From positions 10,981,501-11,045,500 of the forward strand of contig NC_087093.1 of NCBI RefSeq assembly GCF_963855985.1: a DNA stretch of 64,000 bases, in the 5' to 3' direction. Positions 54,301 to 64,000 of this stretch are shown in pieces. This DNA is from Ostrinia nubilalis (taxonomy: Eukaryota; Arthropoda; Insecta; Lepidoptera; Crambidae). How positions within the stretch are numbered: the first letter of the stretch is position 1; each line of letters opens with the position of its first letter. Made by a program: the position numbers and the translations under genes. The notes under the pieces were generated by a model. The model made no database searches and was not told the DNA's origin. It was given only the letters and a program-made list of their open reading frames with translations.

Positions 54301-54420
54301 TAGATCGTGTGACGTCACTAGTTGCAAAAGGTTGTGGGCATGCCCACCGTGCCGACTGAATCCGCGGTTGTAAGCAATTCAATCAGTCAGTTGTGAAAAC
54401 GTTTGAGACCGACAGTTTTC
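54301..54420. promoter_or_regulatory. Candidate regulatory element: CRE plus p53-type palindrome
   Basis: An exact CRE TGACGTCA at 54310-54317 lies 18 bp before the palindrome GGGCATGCCC at 54336-54345, which fits the p53-family half-site RRRCWWGYYY. Two initiator-like 'atcagtcagttg' sites follow in a locally GC-rich patch. No coding exon follows clearly. Assignment is from motifs only. Confidence 0.3.
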
Positions 54421-57400
54421 TCTATTTTGATATGATTTTACCTAACTGCACTAAAATCGCTTTCCCAAACTTGGCTCTTTTGATGATACCTTACCACACC
54501 CAAACGTGAGCAAATATGGTACAGACAGATATCTTAAAATAGTGAATTTATTTCTATTTCTAAATACCAAAGGTCTGATCGAGGTGACACCGATAGTTGA
54601 AGCTGATAATTACTCGGCTAATACGCCCACACATCGTCCAGTGAGTTTTTGCCCTCCAGCTGCACTCAATCGAGTTATCGTGCTGCCATCCAAGCAGTAA
54701 ATTAAGAATTAACACGGAAACTGATTATTTTAAAACATGCATCGGGATACCCTTTCTAACGAAGTTTTCCTCGAATCACTGTCTACGAGCTAGAACAAAA
54801 TGGAGGCGGTAAATGGTAACTATTTTTTATCCACATCTCATTGATTGAAAGTGATGATCAGGCCGATGATGGAAGCGAGCTTCACCCGGAACATTCACAT
54901 TCACACCTATCTTACGCCTCAAACTGTCAGAACACAACAATGCTGTTTATTCAGTGTATCAATTAACTTCATTTTGGTAGTGTGGTGGGTGTTGATTTGG
55001 TAGTAATTGAAAACTTGGTCACTGTGTCAGAGGTCGCGGGTTTGTTCCCCATACAGCACAAGTTTTTCTTGGTATGACCACATCTCTTGGTATTGCTCTG
55101 GGTTTCATTAAGTTTCATCTCGAGCAATAGTTTGATGTTTGCTACAATACGAGTATTTCAGTCAGATGCTAGGGTTAACATTGATGAAACGTTGCTGCCT
55201 AACGTCATGAAATTACTTGAATATTAATAGAAAAAAAGTAGATCAGATGACATGTCACCATCATTAAAAATAAGCTCCTATAACTTTTCAGCATGGTTAT
55301 CAATTTTCGTACATTAATGTTTAGTCAGCTTTAATTAATTCTTGAAACCAATGGGAAGATATCCCCTCGATGGGTCTATTAGATATAAAAACATCATGAC
55401 TATAGTATTTTGAAGGTTTTGAAGAGATATCACATATTCAACATGATATTTTGCACGCTGTTGAAGATTTTTTATAATAAAATGACGACCATTTTTTTTT
55501 CTATGATTATTTTATAATTTCTAATCGACTTCTACGTCGCTTTCTTTTCATAAAGAATTAAATAAAATGAGATAACGAGTTTTTTCCTGTCAATCCTCAT
55601 TATCCGTCTCACATACATGAGACACAGCCAGCATAAACGTTGGTTCATTGCGGTTTTAAAAAGTCACAATGATTCAACTCAAATTGGTTCTAAGTTGAAA
55701 ATTACAGAGTGCGGGCTGAACGAAAATAATGATTCCTCTTAATGGTTATAATAATAATTCTTTATCATATTAATGACTGACGATTGGCCTGAAGCGCAGA
55801 ATTAGCCAATTAGCTGTTCACAGAAAGCTCCTTTTAAGTTTTTTAGAGTCCAATTCGAAGTTTTATTGTCTTGTGTAGAAAACGTACTGTTGTATGTAGG
55901 TACGAGTAGTTTACCGTATCTCATACACAAATAGATTCTACTCGTAAATCGCGAGAATGAGGAATAGACAGGAGAATAGAGGAAAGGAGGCCTAAGAGAG
56001 CCGACCCAAATAGTATCGTGACAAAAATCCATGCCTCATCCGCCGGATCTGCCGCAATGAAATCCAATTACGCGCAAAAAACCATTAGTTCCCGGCCGGG
56101 TAGCATTTTTCCTATTTCTCGGACCCTATTCTGAAAAACACTGTCGATATATTCGGCTGTCCCCATCTTGTTTCTACATGCGAAGATCTGGTATGAGTGA
56201 GGGAGGTAGATAGAGTCAACAAACTAAAGACTCTTGCAGGGTAGACCCCTAGGCCGTAGGCGGCGTGTTTTGCTCGCCACCTCATTTTAAAATGATTGCC
56301 CGGCTGTGAATGTTCTAATTAATGCTGCTTAGTTTTGTGTCCTAAAAAATACGTTTCTAAGGAAATATTTTAAAATTCAGATGGATTTTTTAGATTTTTT
56401 GCTTAAATTAAGAATAAGTACCTATAGTAGAGATATTCAGTGAATTTTTGTGTCACCGTTCTTAATTGAATGGACAGGACAAAAAATAGTTTAATAATAA
56501 CATACAGCAAAATAATCACGCCATAAAGCTATTTAGTCCGAAAACTAACATGAGATTGATGTTTTCGTTTTCCACAAGGCTTGTAAAAATTGCCTTTTCA
56601 GATTCACACGGCGATGGCTTTCTATTCTATCCAGCGCAGGAACTACCTGTATTTCAGGCAGGGCATATAATATTTAATCCTTTTTTGATATTTTCATCTC
56701 AATCAGGGATCGAAGTGCACAGAGCTACCTGCTCCGCTCAGCACTCGTAAATGCCGGGCCAATGCTGCTGCAGGTCGAAGACATCTCATTACCATTGGAA
56801 CTGCGTATATATGCAAAACGTCAATCTGATACGGAGAAGATAAGTGAAATTATATGTTACAAATTTTCCTATAGACATAAAAATAAGGCACAAGAAAAAG
56901 AAGTCTTCTTAATATTTATTGATCGCCCCTCCGGCTTCGCTAAAGAGGCCCATTTATGCAATTTCCAACCTTCTACATTTGCCTTTAATAAACTTTTATT
57001 AATTGTTGATCGACCTTATTATATTACAATTACGCGTAATATTAAAGTATTTATATCTGCTTTCGTTTTTCCCGAGCTGCCAACAAGCAATATATGGAAA
57101 ATAGCGCGGGCAATTGCACAATTAAAGTCGAATTAAACTTTTATAAAATGCAATTTGAAGCGTAGTATTGATGCGTTGATTTTTTGCAAATGTTAATAAA
57201 ATTATTGAATTTCGCAATTTAATATTGGCGCGCTCGCTCACTGCTGGCCATAATTACCAATGCGGGCTCAATTCATCATTCTTTATTACACGCACAAAAT
57301 TCCATGTAAATTTCATGCACCGCCGATGTACAACGCGAATGAGTTTCGATATATCGCTGAGATCTCTGCTTTTTGTTTCTTTTTGCTTCACAAATATACT

Positions 57401-59099
57401 TTTATTAATGACATTACCGTGGAATGGGATTACGGATGTGGATAGCATTGGGGCTCATTCTTCATTTTCGGTATAAATAAATGAAAAAATATCAAAAAGT
57501 AACTGGAATTTTATTGAGAATACAAGTTAATGGCCATAATAAATAATACTAACTACCTACTCTATCTAGCCTTTCATGGCTGCTAGCAGCTCGTGTGAAT
57601 TGGTATACTCCGGCAGAAAATTTAATGTTTCCATAGAAAACTTATCCATAGTACTTATGTGCATACATACTGTATATTTTGATGATCAATTAACTACGCA
57701 ATTACCACTGTTATAGTATGAATGAAATCGTATCACGGTAACTAATTTATAAGTAATACAAAATACCAATTTAATAGGTGAATTTTATAATATCTCTGTC
57801 TTATGTCCAAAAACGTAACATGCATAAGAATCTGTGTAAGTCATCTCAAATACAATTACACGTATACAACCCTAAACACGCACGATATACACGCAATGAC
57901 ATTACATACTCGTACCCACCCATGGCCTGAAATACCGTCCGCCCGAAAACCAATGTTTATCCTCCACATTTTTCCCACAAAATGACTTTCAAAATCATTG
58001 TGTCGCATAAACAACGCTTTCCCCGACTGAAAATGTCATTAATGCCTGAGTGAAACTGGGGTCTAATCTCGTCACTGCGAGCTTATTACATTTATACAAC
58101 GGAGTAATCTTCGAATAAGTTTTCAATGGAAACTGTTGAATCATTGAGGATCGCGAACCCTTCCTTGCTGAAAGAACTGTTCGGGGGCGCACGGCGCTGT
58201 GATACTGCGGCAGTGACGTATTTATTTTTGGTTTTACTCTTGCAGGCAAGTAAAAGTAAATGTAATGAGTTTATAAATTAAATAAATAAACATGGCATGG
58301 GCATTGTATAATTAAAATTTTGCAATTATTTATTATTATTTCGTATGTCTTAGATCTTAGTAACGTTCGTTTAATCTAACTTAGTTAAACTACACTCGAC
58401 ATCAAATAAATCGCACCTCTCTCGACAAGCATTTTCAAACGTATGTATCCCCACTTCCCACTAATATTGACACCATTTAAAAGCCTAGTTCTAACCTTCA
58501 TTTCATTAAAGGAAAGGTTTTTACCCCAAAAATGTGTCTTTAGAAGGATCCAGAGTCATTTCTTCAAAAAATAGGTAGTTACGCTTGAGCCAACTTTTAT
58601 GGCTATAAAACTGTTAAGTTGGGATTAATCGCTATCCATCTGTTAAAGAGGACACGTGAGATCATTATTTGGTTTTATAACAATAAAAAATGGTCTAATT
58701 GATCCCATAGGTGGGCCCAAAGTGAGGTATTTTTTCAAGTCACATTTATGGTATATGTTAATCATTTGTTAAGAAATTAAATGTGTTTTTCTTTAAGGAT
58801 ATTTATTGGGCTTTCAAATAACACCAATATTGTTGCGGCACCATGATTGTGTCGGAAGAAAATCGTTAAAGTTCGCGTCGCGGAAGGTGCGGTTTATTTG
58901 ATGTTGAGTATATTTGCTTTTTCAAACAAAATAAAGAATATTTTTTTTTAGTATCATCATTATACATAGCGACCAATATTACAATTTGGACTTATCAAGT
59001 ACCTACATAAAATGCAAAAAAAAATCCTTAGAGGTTAGTTTACTACGATAAGTACTTTTTAGTTAGATAGCACAAAATAAGAATGACTACTATTTCTTA
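54421..59099. other. Intergenic, no gene recognised
   Basis: A tRNA-derived repeat-like segment may lie at about 54975-55195, with a degenerate Pol III B-box ('cgggtttgttccc'). The 124-codon ATG frame at 56762-57136 and the overlapping frames at 57225-57476 lie in motif-rich DNA with homeodomain-type sites, and are more likely enhancer sequence than protein. GC-richer patches occur at 56040-56300 and 58140-58220. Confidence 0.35.
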
Positions 59100-59289
59100 C
59101 TTTTAACGTGGTACCGCCGCGAGGTATTACCAGGCCTGGCTCACTCCGCGCGGTACATCCGATAATTACCTACAGCGAAGCGCCCCGCCGGCGGGTATTA
59201 TATCAGTCGAGTGTCACGCGCGCGCCCGTCAGGACGCTGGCGTGCGTTGTAGTATGATTATAATTCTATGATCGAAGTATTATTTAAAA
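59100..59289 (+). promoter_or_regulatory. CpG-rich promoter and 5' leader of the THAP gene
   Basis: A compact GC/CpG-rich block (for example 'gaagcgccccgccggcgggt' and 'cacgcgcgcgcccgtcagga') in AT-rich surroundings. It ends with an exact insect initiator TCAGTC at 59203-59208 and no convincing TATA box. If transcription starts at A59205 the leader is 85 nt. It contains a five-codon upstream frame (59254-59271) and a second upstream ATG at 59268 that overlaps the main start out of frame, which may lower translation. Confidence 0.55.
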
Positions 59290-59393
59290 ATGGACATAAA
59301 GAGAAAGAAATATTGTGCGGCGTTCGGGTGTTCAAATTCGAAAAGAAATCTACCGGATTTTTATTTTTTTTCGGTTCCCAAAGATGCTGAAAG
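59290..59393 (+). CDS. THAP-domain protein, first coding exon (partial)
   Basis: ATG at 59290 in good context (aaaaATGG) opens 34 codons: MDIKRKKYCAAFGCSNSKRN, then LPDFYFFSVPKDAE, and stops at a strong donor, GAAAG/gtatgt. The arrangement K-x-C-A-A-F-G-C-x-N with a following F-x-F-P/V-P-K-D is the N-terminal half of a THAP (C2CH) zinc finger: Cys9 and Cys14 would be the first two zinc ligands, and the remaining Cys and His would be in later exons. THAP proteins are sequence-specific DNA-binding regulators or domesticated P-element-type transposases. No matching second exon (phase 2, with the conserved Trp) was found before 64000, so the intron is either very long or the copy is truncated. 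No orthologue can be named. Confidence 0.75.
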
Positions 59394-60061
59394 GTATGTT
59401 GGCCATGTAGGTAATCAATAATTCTTAGGATAGTATAGGAACCTAACCTACCATGACTACTGCTCAGAATGCGTTCGTTCGTTTCAGCCAAAAGACGTCC
59501 ACTGCTGGACAAAGGCCTCTCCCAAGGTTTTCCATAATGAATGCATACTTACCTACATACGTACCTCATTACAAATAAGTAGATTAATTATTTTTTCACT
59601 AGACAGCAACCCTAACACCGTAAGAAGAGTTCAGAGGCACGCGATAGAAAGAGACAAAACTTGTAGGTGAATAAAATTGTAGGTACGTAGTGCTGTGCGA
59701 GCTGAATTCCACTGTATCGCGTCGTAGCAAGACTCGCATTTATTTAAATCGTCTTGCGGAGTAATCCTTCTGTACCTGTACTATTACTTATTCTGTGGTA
59801 TTACTCTGTCGTTCACCATTGGTTTAATGTCTTTAAGAATCGGTTCGACGATGACTCGACAGAAGCTCAAATCTCGCGTTCCTATTTACTATTAATCAAA
59901 TTTAAACGAAACAGTGCAATTAAGCATTTGGCAGATTAATTTTAAACCTTAGAATGAAAGTTATACTTAACAAAAGACACATAACTCAATCATTCAGTAA
60001 CTAATGGCAACTTAAATTGGCATTAGAATTGGTAACTAGGTAAGTAGATTTATCAATATTA
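59394..60061 (+). other. Start of THAP-gene intron, or downstream flank
   Basis: Begins gtatgt. Holds the 'acgtccactgctggac' repeat at 59478-59540. The open frame at 59754-59939 uses a non-ATG start and shows no domain. Confidence 0.5.
59478..59540 (+). repeat. Retroelement end motif 'acgtccactgctggac'
   Basis: Reads gtttcagccaaaagacgtcc, then actgctggacaaaggcctct, then cccaagg. Same family as the minus-strand copy at 50261-50297. The 'gtttcag' at its edge could act as a spurious acceptor but leads into repeat sequence, not the rest of a THAP domain. Confidence 0.6.
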
Positions 60062-60958
60062 ACGTAAGTGCGCCTATTAACGACCCCCCAAAATTTGTAT
60101 TCTATTACCGCCCTATTTTTCTTTCTTTCATAAAAGACATAATAACAGGTTCCAGAAAACACGTTACCTAAAAAATATCTAGATATGTTTATTGACTATC
60201 AAAACAATTAAAGTTTGTGTTCGTAAATAACCAGTAAACGGAGTTATTTGACATTAAATGGGACGCACCCGCAACGGACGCACTTTTCATACTGACGCGC
60301 TCCCAGCTACTTAAGGTGCACCTTGTTATTAATTAGCGATTTTAACACATTTAAAATGAGTATACCAACATGTTTTTGCATAACAATATTAATTCGTACT
60401 TTAGTTTCCTTAATAAACCCTCAATATAGCCCTCTCGCTGTATTTTTGTGGCTTAAATACAATTTTAAATAAGGGCGGTAATAGAAACACTTTTAATAAT
60501 TTGGTTCCTAATAACGACCCATGGCGTTGTTAGAATTTTGATAACGTTTTTTATTTTAGTATTTATATCTTTAATTACGCATTTAACCTCCATTTTATTA
60601 TCTTGATCGATTCATAAGAATATTTCACATAATTAAATCAATTAACGCCATACGTTAATTGTCATAGGTTTGGCATAAAACTGCAATGAACATTATAGAA
60701 TATCTCTAATAATGTATGGCAATATATTTTATAAAAACCTGTTAAATTCTAATTAGTACCTATTTGATATAAAATAAAACCTAATAAAAATGATACTTCA
60801 CTGATCACGTCTTCATTAAAGTGGATATTTTAGTTGGTTACTGATTTTTTTTACGGTCGCTAATAGAATAAAGTAATATTCATAGTGGATTCTATTACCG
60901 CCTCATAACTATAACGCCACTTGCGAAGACTTATAAGCCTGTATTTTGTATAATAATA

Positions 60959-61811
60959 TGTCACCGGAAAATAACAAGACTCGTAAGTTGATCAATTTTC
61001 TAGGAAGTTGATCAACTATCGGAAAATAATAAACGGCAGTTGAAATGTACTATTTAACGCATCGAATTTTAGCTAATTGGTCAACTTACGGTACCTAGCC
61101 GTAATTTAATAATTAACTATATTGCTACAAGTAAAATCATCCACAAATGGGCCAATCGTTGCCCAGTGTACTATTTGACGGTACACTATTATCCGTCACT
61201 TAATACACTTTTCTCTGATTGGTCGACAGCATTAATTATAAGCATTTAGCAAGTGTTTATTCATAGAGTTACAAACACTTAGATTATGTTGTTTTAATAT
61301 TTACATTTTAGAGATAGGGATATTTAAGTTCGTCTATGCTATATAGTTAAATAAATGAAAAATGTTTAAAAAATATATTGGAGCTCAGAGTTTTATTATT
61401 GTAAGTTATATTAATAATAAGTAAGTTTGTTTATTTCTACCACTACAGACTCCATTTCACTCATCATAAATAAAATGACGCGTTATAATGAGAATTATTA
61501 CCACACAAAACAACAATTGCTAATTTTACTACTGTAAATAAAGAAAATAGATAGATTTGTTTACGTTTTTAAACCGGTAATGGCGGCGGCCGGGTGGCGG
61601 GGAGCGGTATAAAAGCACGTGAGTCTTTTAACCAATCAACGTGCACCTTGCCTTCGTCGGATGATTTAACGGCAAGACGCCGTAAATTAATCAACTTACT
61701 AAAATACATACGTTAAATAGTACATTTCAAATGCCGTTTATTATTTTCCGAGAGTTGATCAACTACCTAGAAAATTGATCAACTTACGAGTCTTGTTATT
61801 TTCCGGTGACA
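60959..61811. mobile_element. 853-bp nested TIR element with ~105-bp near-identical arms
   Basis: Left arm 60959 to about 61063 starts TGTCACCGGAAAATAACAAG. The right arm (about 61707-61811) is its inverted complement with roughly four differences, so it is young. Each arm carries two 'gttgatcaa' palindrome copies. TA flanks both ends. The interior has paired 'ccaatc' / 'gattgg' motifs and a GC-rich TATA promoter-like stretch ('gcggtataaaagcacg', near 61604-61619). No transposase frame was seen. Confidence 0.85.
61604..61619 (+). promoter_or_regulatory. TATA-type core promoter candidate inside the nested element
   Basis: TATAAAAG follows a strongly GC-rich run ('ggcggcggccgggtggcggg'). It is followed by 'cacgtgagtcttttaaccaa' and no open frame, which suggests a remnant promoter of a lost transposase gene or a promoter of a noncoding transcript. 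Confidence 0.35.
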
Positions 61812-62280
61812 TATATAACTAACATTTATGACATGACACCAAACCAATCATGCGTTATCACAACTACTATGTAACTTTTTAAGATCTTTTGAATAATAAA
61901 AAAATAATTTAAAATAATTATACAGTGTCCAATTGTTCATAGTTTAAATAAAAATACACAATTACACACAATTAAAATCAACCAAAAACTATTTAAGAAT
62001 TATAGTCAAATTAAAAATAAAATATTAAATGAAAAATAAATTTTATTAAAACTCAAATACAGTTTAAATAATGACCCCCACTACTCACTAGAACACCGGG
62101 TACCGCGTAATCAAGTATAATAGAGGAATTTATTATTCTACTATTTCTGCTTGATTATTTATTTATTTTCGAAAAGCGTGCCTTTTCTCTTTTAATAATA
62201 AAAAAAATTAACTTGAAAAAAAAAAACAAATTTAACTAAAACTAAAAGCAAAACAAATTTAACTTGAAAAAATCAAGTGG

Positions 62281-62330
62281 TTCCCGAGCCTCTGAGCGGG
62301 AATCGAACCCGTGCCTCTTGGAATATACCC
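62281..62330 (-). repeat. tRNA-derived segment (T-arm and B-box)
   Basis: On the - strand it reads 'cacgggttcgattcccgctc', with an exact Pol III B-box GGTTCGATTCC and a 4-5 bp T-stem. No matching 5' acceptor arm or proper anticodon arm lies upstream, so it is a tRNA fragment or SINE head rather than a tRNA gene. Confidence 0.55.
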
Positions 62331-62618
62331 AATTGAAGAGCAATATTCTTAGCGGTCGGTAATAGAAACAGAAAAAACGTTAATAGAAACACACCTCGTC
62401 TATAGGTCGGTAATAGAAACAACTGCTTTTTCAGATTAAATTGCTATTTATTAATTATTGTGTGATTGTATACTCATTATTACTACTTGAATTCAAAGAT
62501 TACTTCATCATTGTTATAAATAAATTAAAGTGTATTTTTCTATCACCACGTCTTATATCTAATTTTCTAATGTTTATCCGAAGTCAGCTTAAACTGGCGG
62601 TAATAGGCGCATTTACGT

Positions 62619-64000
62619 TATTTCATTTAAGTGTTTCAAGTGTAGGTACTGCGTTGATAAATAAGATACGATTAACTTATACAAGTAATTTACAAGAACA
62701 TAATGTGCACGCATAAACTTTCATAAATAAAGCCTTTAGTATGAAAAAATAATTAGTTAAGACAAAAAAATATATGTAGCTTTATAGACAGTCTAAAAAT
62801 ACATGTTAACATAAAAACAGTCGTATAGTATTTAATGAATATGTTTGCTAGTCCCTCCCGGAGAAATAATCTTGTTCTATTCAAGAGTAATCCCTCACAA
62901 TACTAGCGTGTAATACCCGAAAAGCTATAAAAACCGTCTTCGGTCGTTTTCCACTTTCCTCGGGTCGTCCGCCGCCAAACCGCACTGTCATTGCAACGCA
63001 ATAACCAATTGTGAGCGTATTACGTGTCCTATCACAAAGCCCGAGCTTTTTTATCGAAGATGCACGATGTCTAGATGTGTCAGGGAAACCTAGTAACTAT
63101 TCAGTTACTTGTTTTAGATAGAGTGATACCTAGAGAAAATACGAATAATGGGGAATTTTTTTGGACTTACTCATAAGTAGGTATACGAATGGCAATGGAT
63201 CTTGGCACCCGCTGAAAATGAAGGATTATTATATGCTCTGACTTAATAAAATATTAGGCTTTATCAGGATTACAGGACTAATATGATCATTTAAATTATA
63301 TTCTTTCTTATTGTAAATCTGATGAGTGGTGAGTTACTACAGTCTGTTCCAGGAAGTCCAGGAAATTAGCACTAATATTGGTCAAATTAATTATCTGAAA
63401 AAAAAAAGTGAATGAATTATTGTAACGGTAGGTACCATAAAGCTTTCACGTTTCTTCATTTACAACAAACCAAATCTAGAAATTTCTTGATCCTGGGCGG
63501 ATTTTTTATTACTTTGACTGTGATGCGACAAAGTCGTTTTTGCGCAAACATATCCGCGACAATGGGAAACGGGGCCTTTGTATTTTTTAGTTTGATTGAT
63601 GATTTTAATTTCCTATCCACCTCGTCGATTCCGTGTGATATTCCAGACAGAATCTGAATGCATTGATGGATATTCGGCAGGCTTATCTGAAGAGCTTACG
63701 ACAACTTGAGGCAAAATTGAAAAATCATTCGTGGAAAACATAATAGGTACGTCATATTTTTACTTTCACTACTAGATCTAAGGCTTTTGAGGGATTTATA
63801 AAATTAAGTGATCATCTAACTAAAATTATTCCAAAACACATTCTGAAAGAACTTTCATTATTTCATCATTTCCCTGACAAGGACGAATAATAAGCTATAT
63901 ACATATATCTTTATCCTTATTATTAAATATTCAGCATTCAACTCCTGAAACTCCTCATAAACTGTTCTAATATATAAGGTGTTATTTTTTGTACTGATCA
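62619..64000. other. Right-edge sequence, nothing recognised
   Basis: AT-rich with a GC-richer patch at 62930-63060. The 81-codon frame at 63412-63657 has an ATG but no domain I recognise and no matching splice acceptor for the THAP exon. Confidence 0.4.

Larger units (their letters stand above)
60062..62618. mobile_element. 2,557-bp TIR element with TA target duplication and internal motif array
   Basis: The left end ACGTAAGTGCGCCTATTAAC and right end (complement ACGTAAATGCGCCTATTACC) match at about 22 of 25 positions; TA flanks both. The motif CTATTAMCGMCC, or its complement GGTAATAG, recurs about nine times in both orientations (near 60073, 60101, 60473, 60855, 60890, 62352, 62378, 62405, 62597). 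Such arrays can be transposase-binding sites. No transposase frame was recognised. It contains a second nested TIR element (60959-61811) and a tRNA-like segment. The span includes about 1.7 kb outside the nested element. Confidence 0.75.

Noticed and set aside
56762..57136. 124-codon frame with an ATG start
   Set aside because: No recognisable domain and length within chance expectation; kept only as possible regulatory DNA.
59485..59580. Possible second exon of the THAP gene
   Set aside because: An acceptor-like 'gtttcag' leads into a known-type repeat motif and does not encode the conserved second half of a THAP domain.
62281..62370. Possible tRNA gene on the - strand
   Set aside because: Good T-arm and B-box but no matching acceptor arm or anticodon stem upstream; treated as a tRNA-derived repeat.

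Overview
The window is AT-rich eukaryotic DNA from an insect, most likely a moth or butterfly. The insect call rests on the last three coding exons of dachshund (dac). The Lepidoptera call is an inference from the repeats: 'agggttccgta' / 'tacggaaccct' ends, the 'acgtccactgctggac' motif, and a short inverted-repeat element present five times. No bacterial-type genes, CRISPR array or complete tRNA gene was seen.

Layout. 1-21080 is upstream, probably one very large dac intron: AT-rich DNA broken by GC-richer blocks that look like candidate regulatory DNA. The dac coding exons are 21081-21227 (coiled coil of the C-terminal Dachshund domain), 22340-22546 (proline-rich, phase 1-1) and 28225-28355 (C-terminus and stop), all on the + strand. 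Reading frame, splice sites and phases agree exactly. The dac 3' UTR runs from 28356 to about 29.5 or 30.0 kb, with two canonical poly(A) signals and two Pumilio-type motifs near the stop. The N-terminal Dachshund domain and the start of the C-terminal one are not in the window.

30-59.1 kb reads as intergenic DNA with no recognisable coding exon. It holds the short inverted-repeat family, a three-unit tandem array (about 245 bp per unit), a 1.04 kb TIR element with TA flanks, a diverged local duplication, retroelement debris and several hairpins. At 59.1-59.4 kb a CpG-rich promoter-like block leads into a first exon encoding the N-terminal half of a THAP zinc finger, followed by a good splice donor; the rest of that gene was not found.

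From 60.06 to 62.62 kb lies a 2.56 kb TIR element with TA flanks and another TIR element (853 bp, about 105 bp near-identical arms) nested inside it. Both the 2.56 kb and the 1.04 kb elements carry internal repeated copies of the core motif of their own termini.

How it works together: dac encodes a nuclear transcriptional cofactor of the retinal-determination network and of leg and brain patterning, and such genes usually have long introns and flanks with many enhancers. No new multi-gene system is visible. The most interesting items are the phase-symmetric dac exon, the motif-iterating TIR elements, the THAP first exon and a 30-bp hairpin whose differences are mostly G:U wobbles on one strand.
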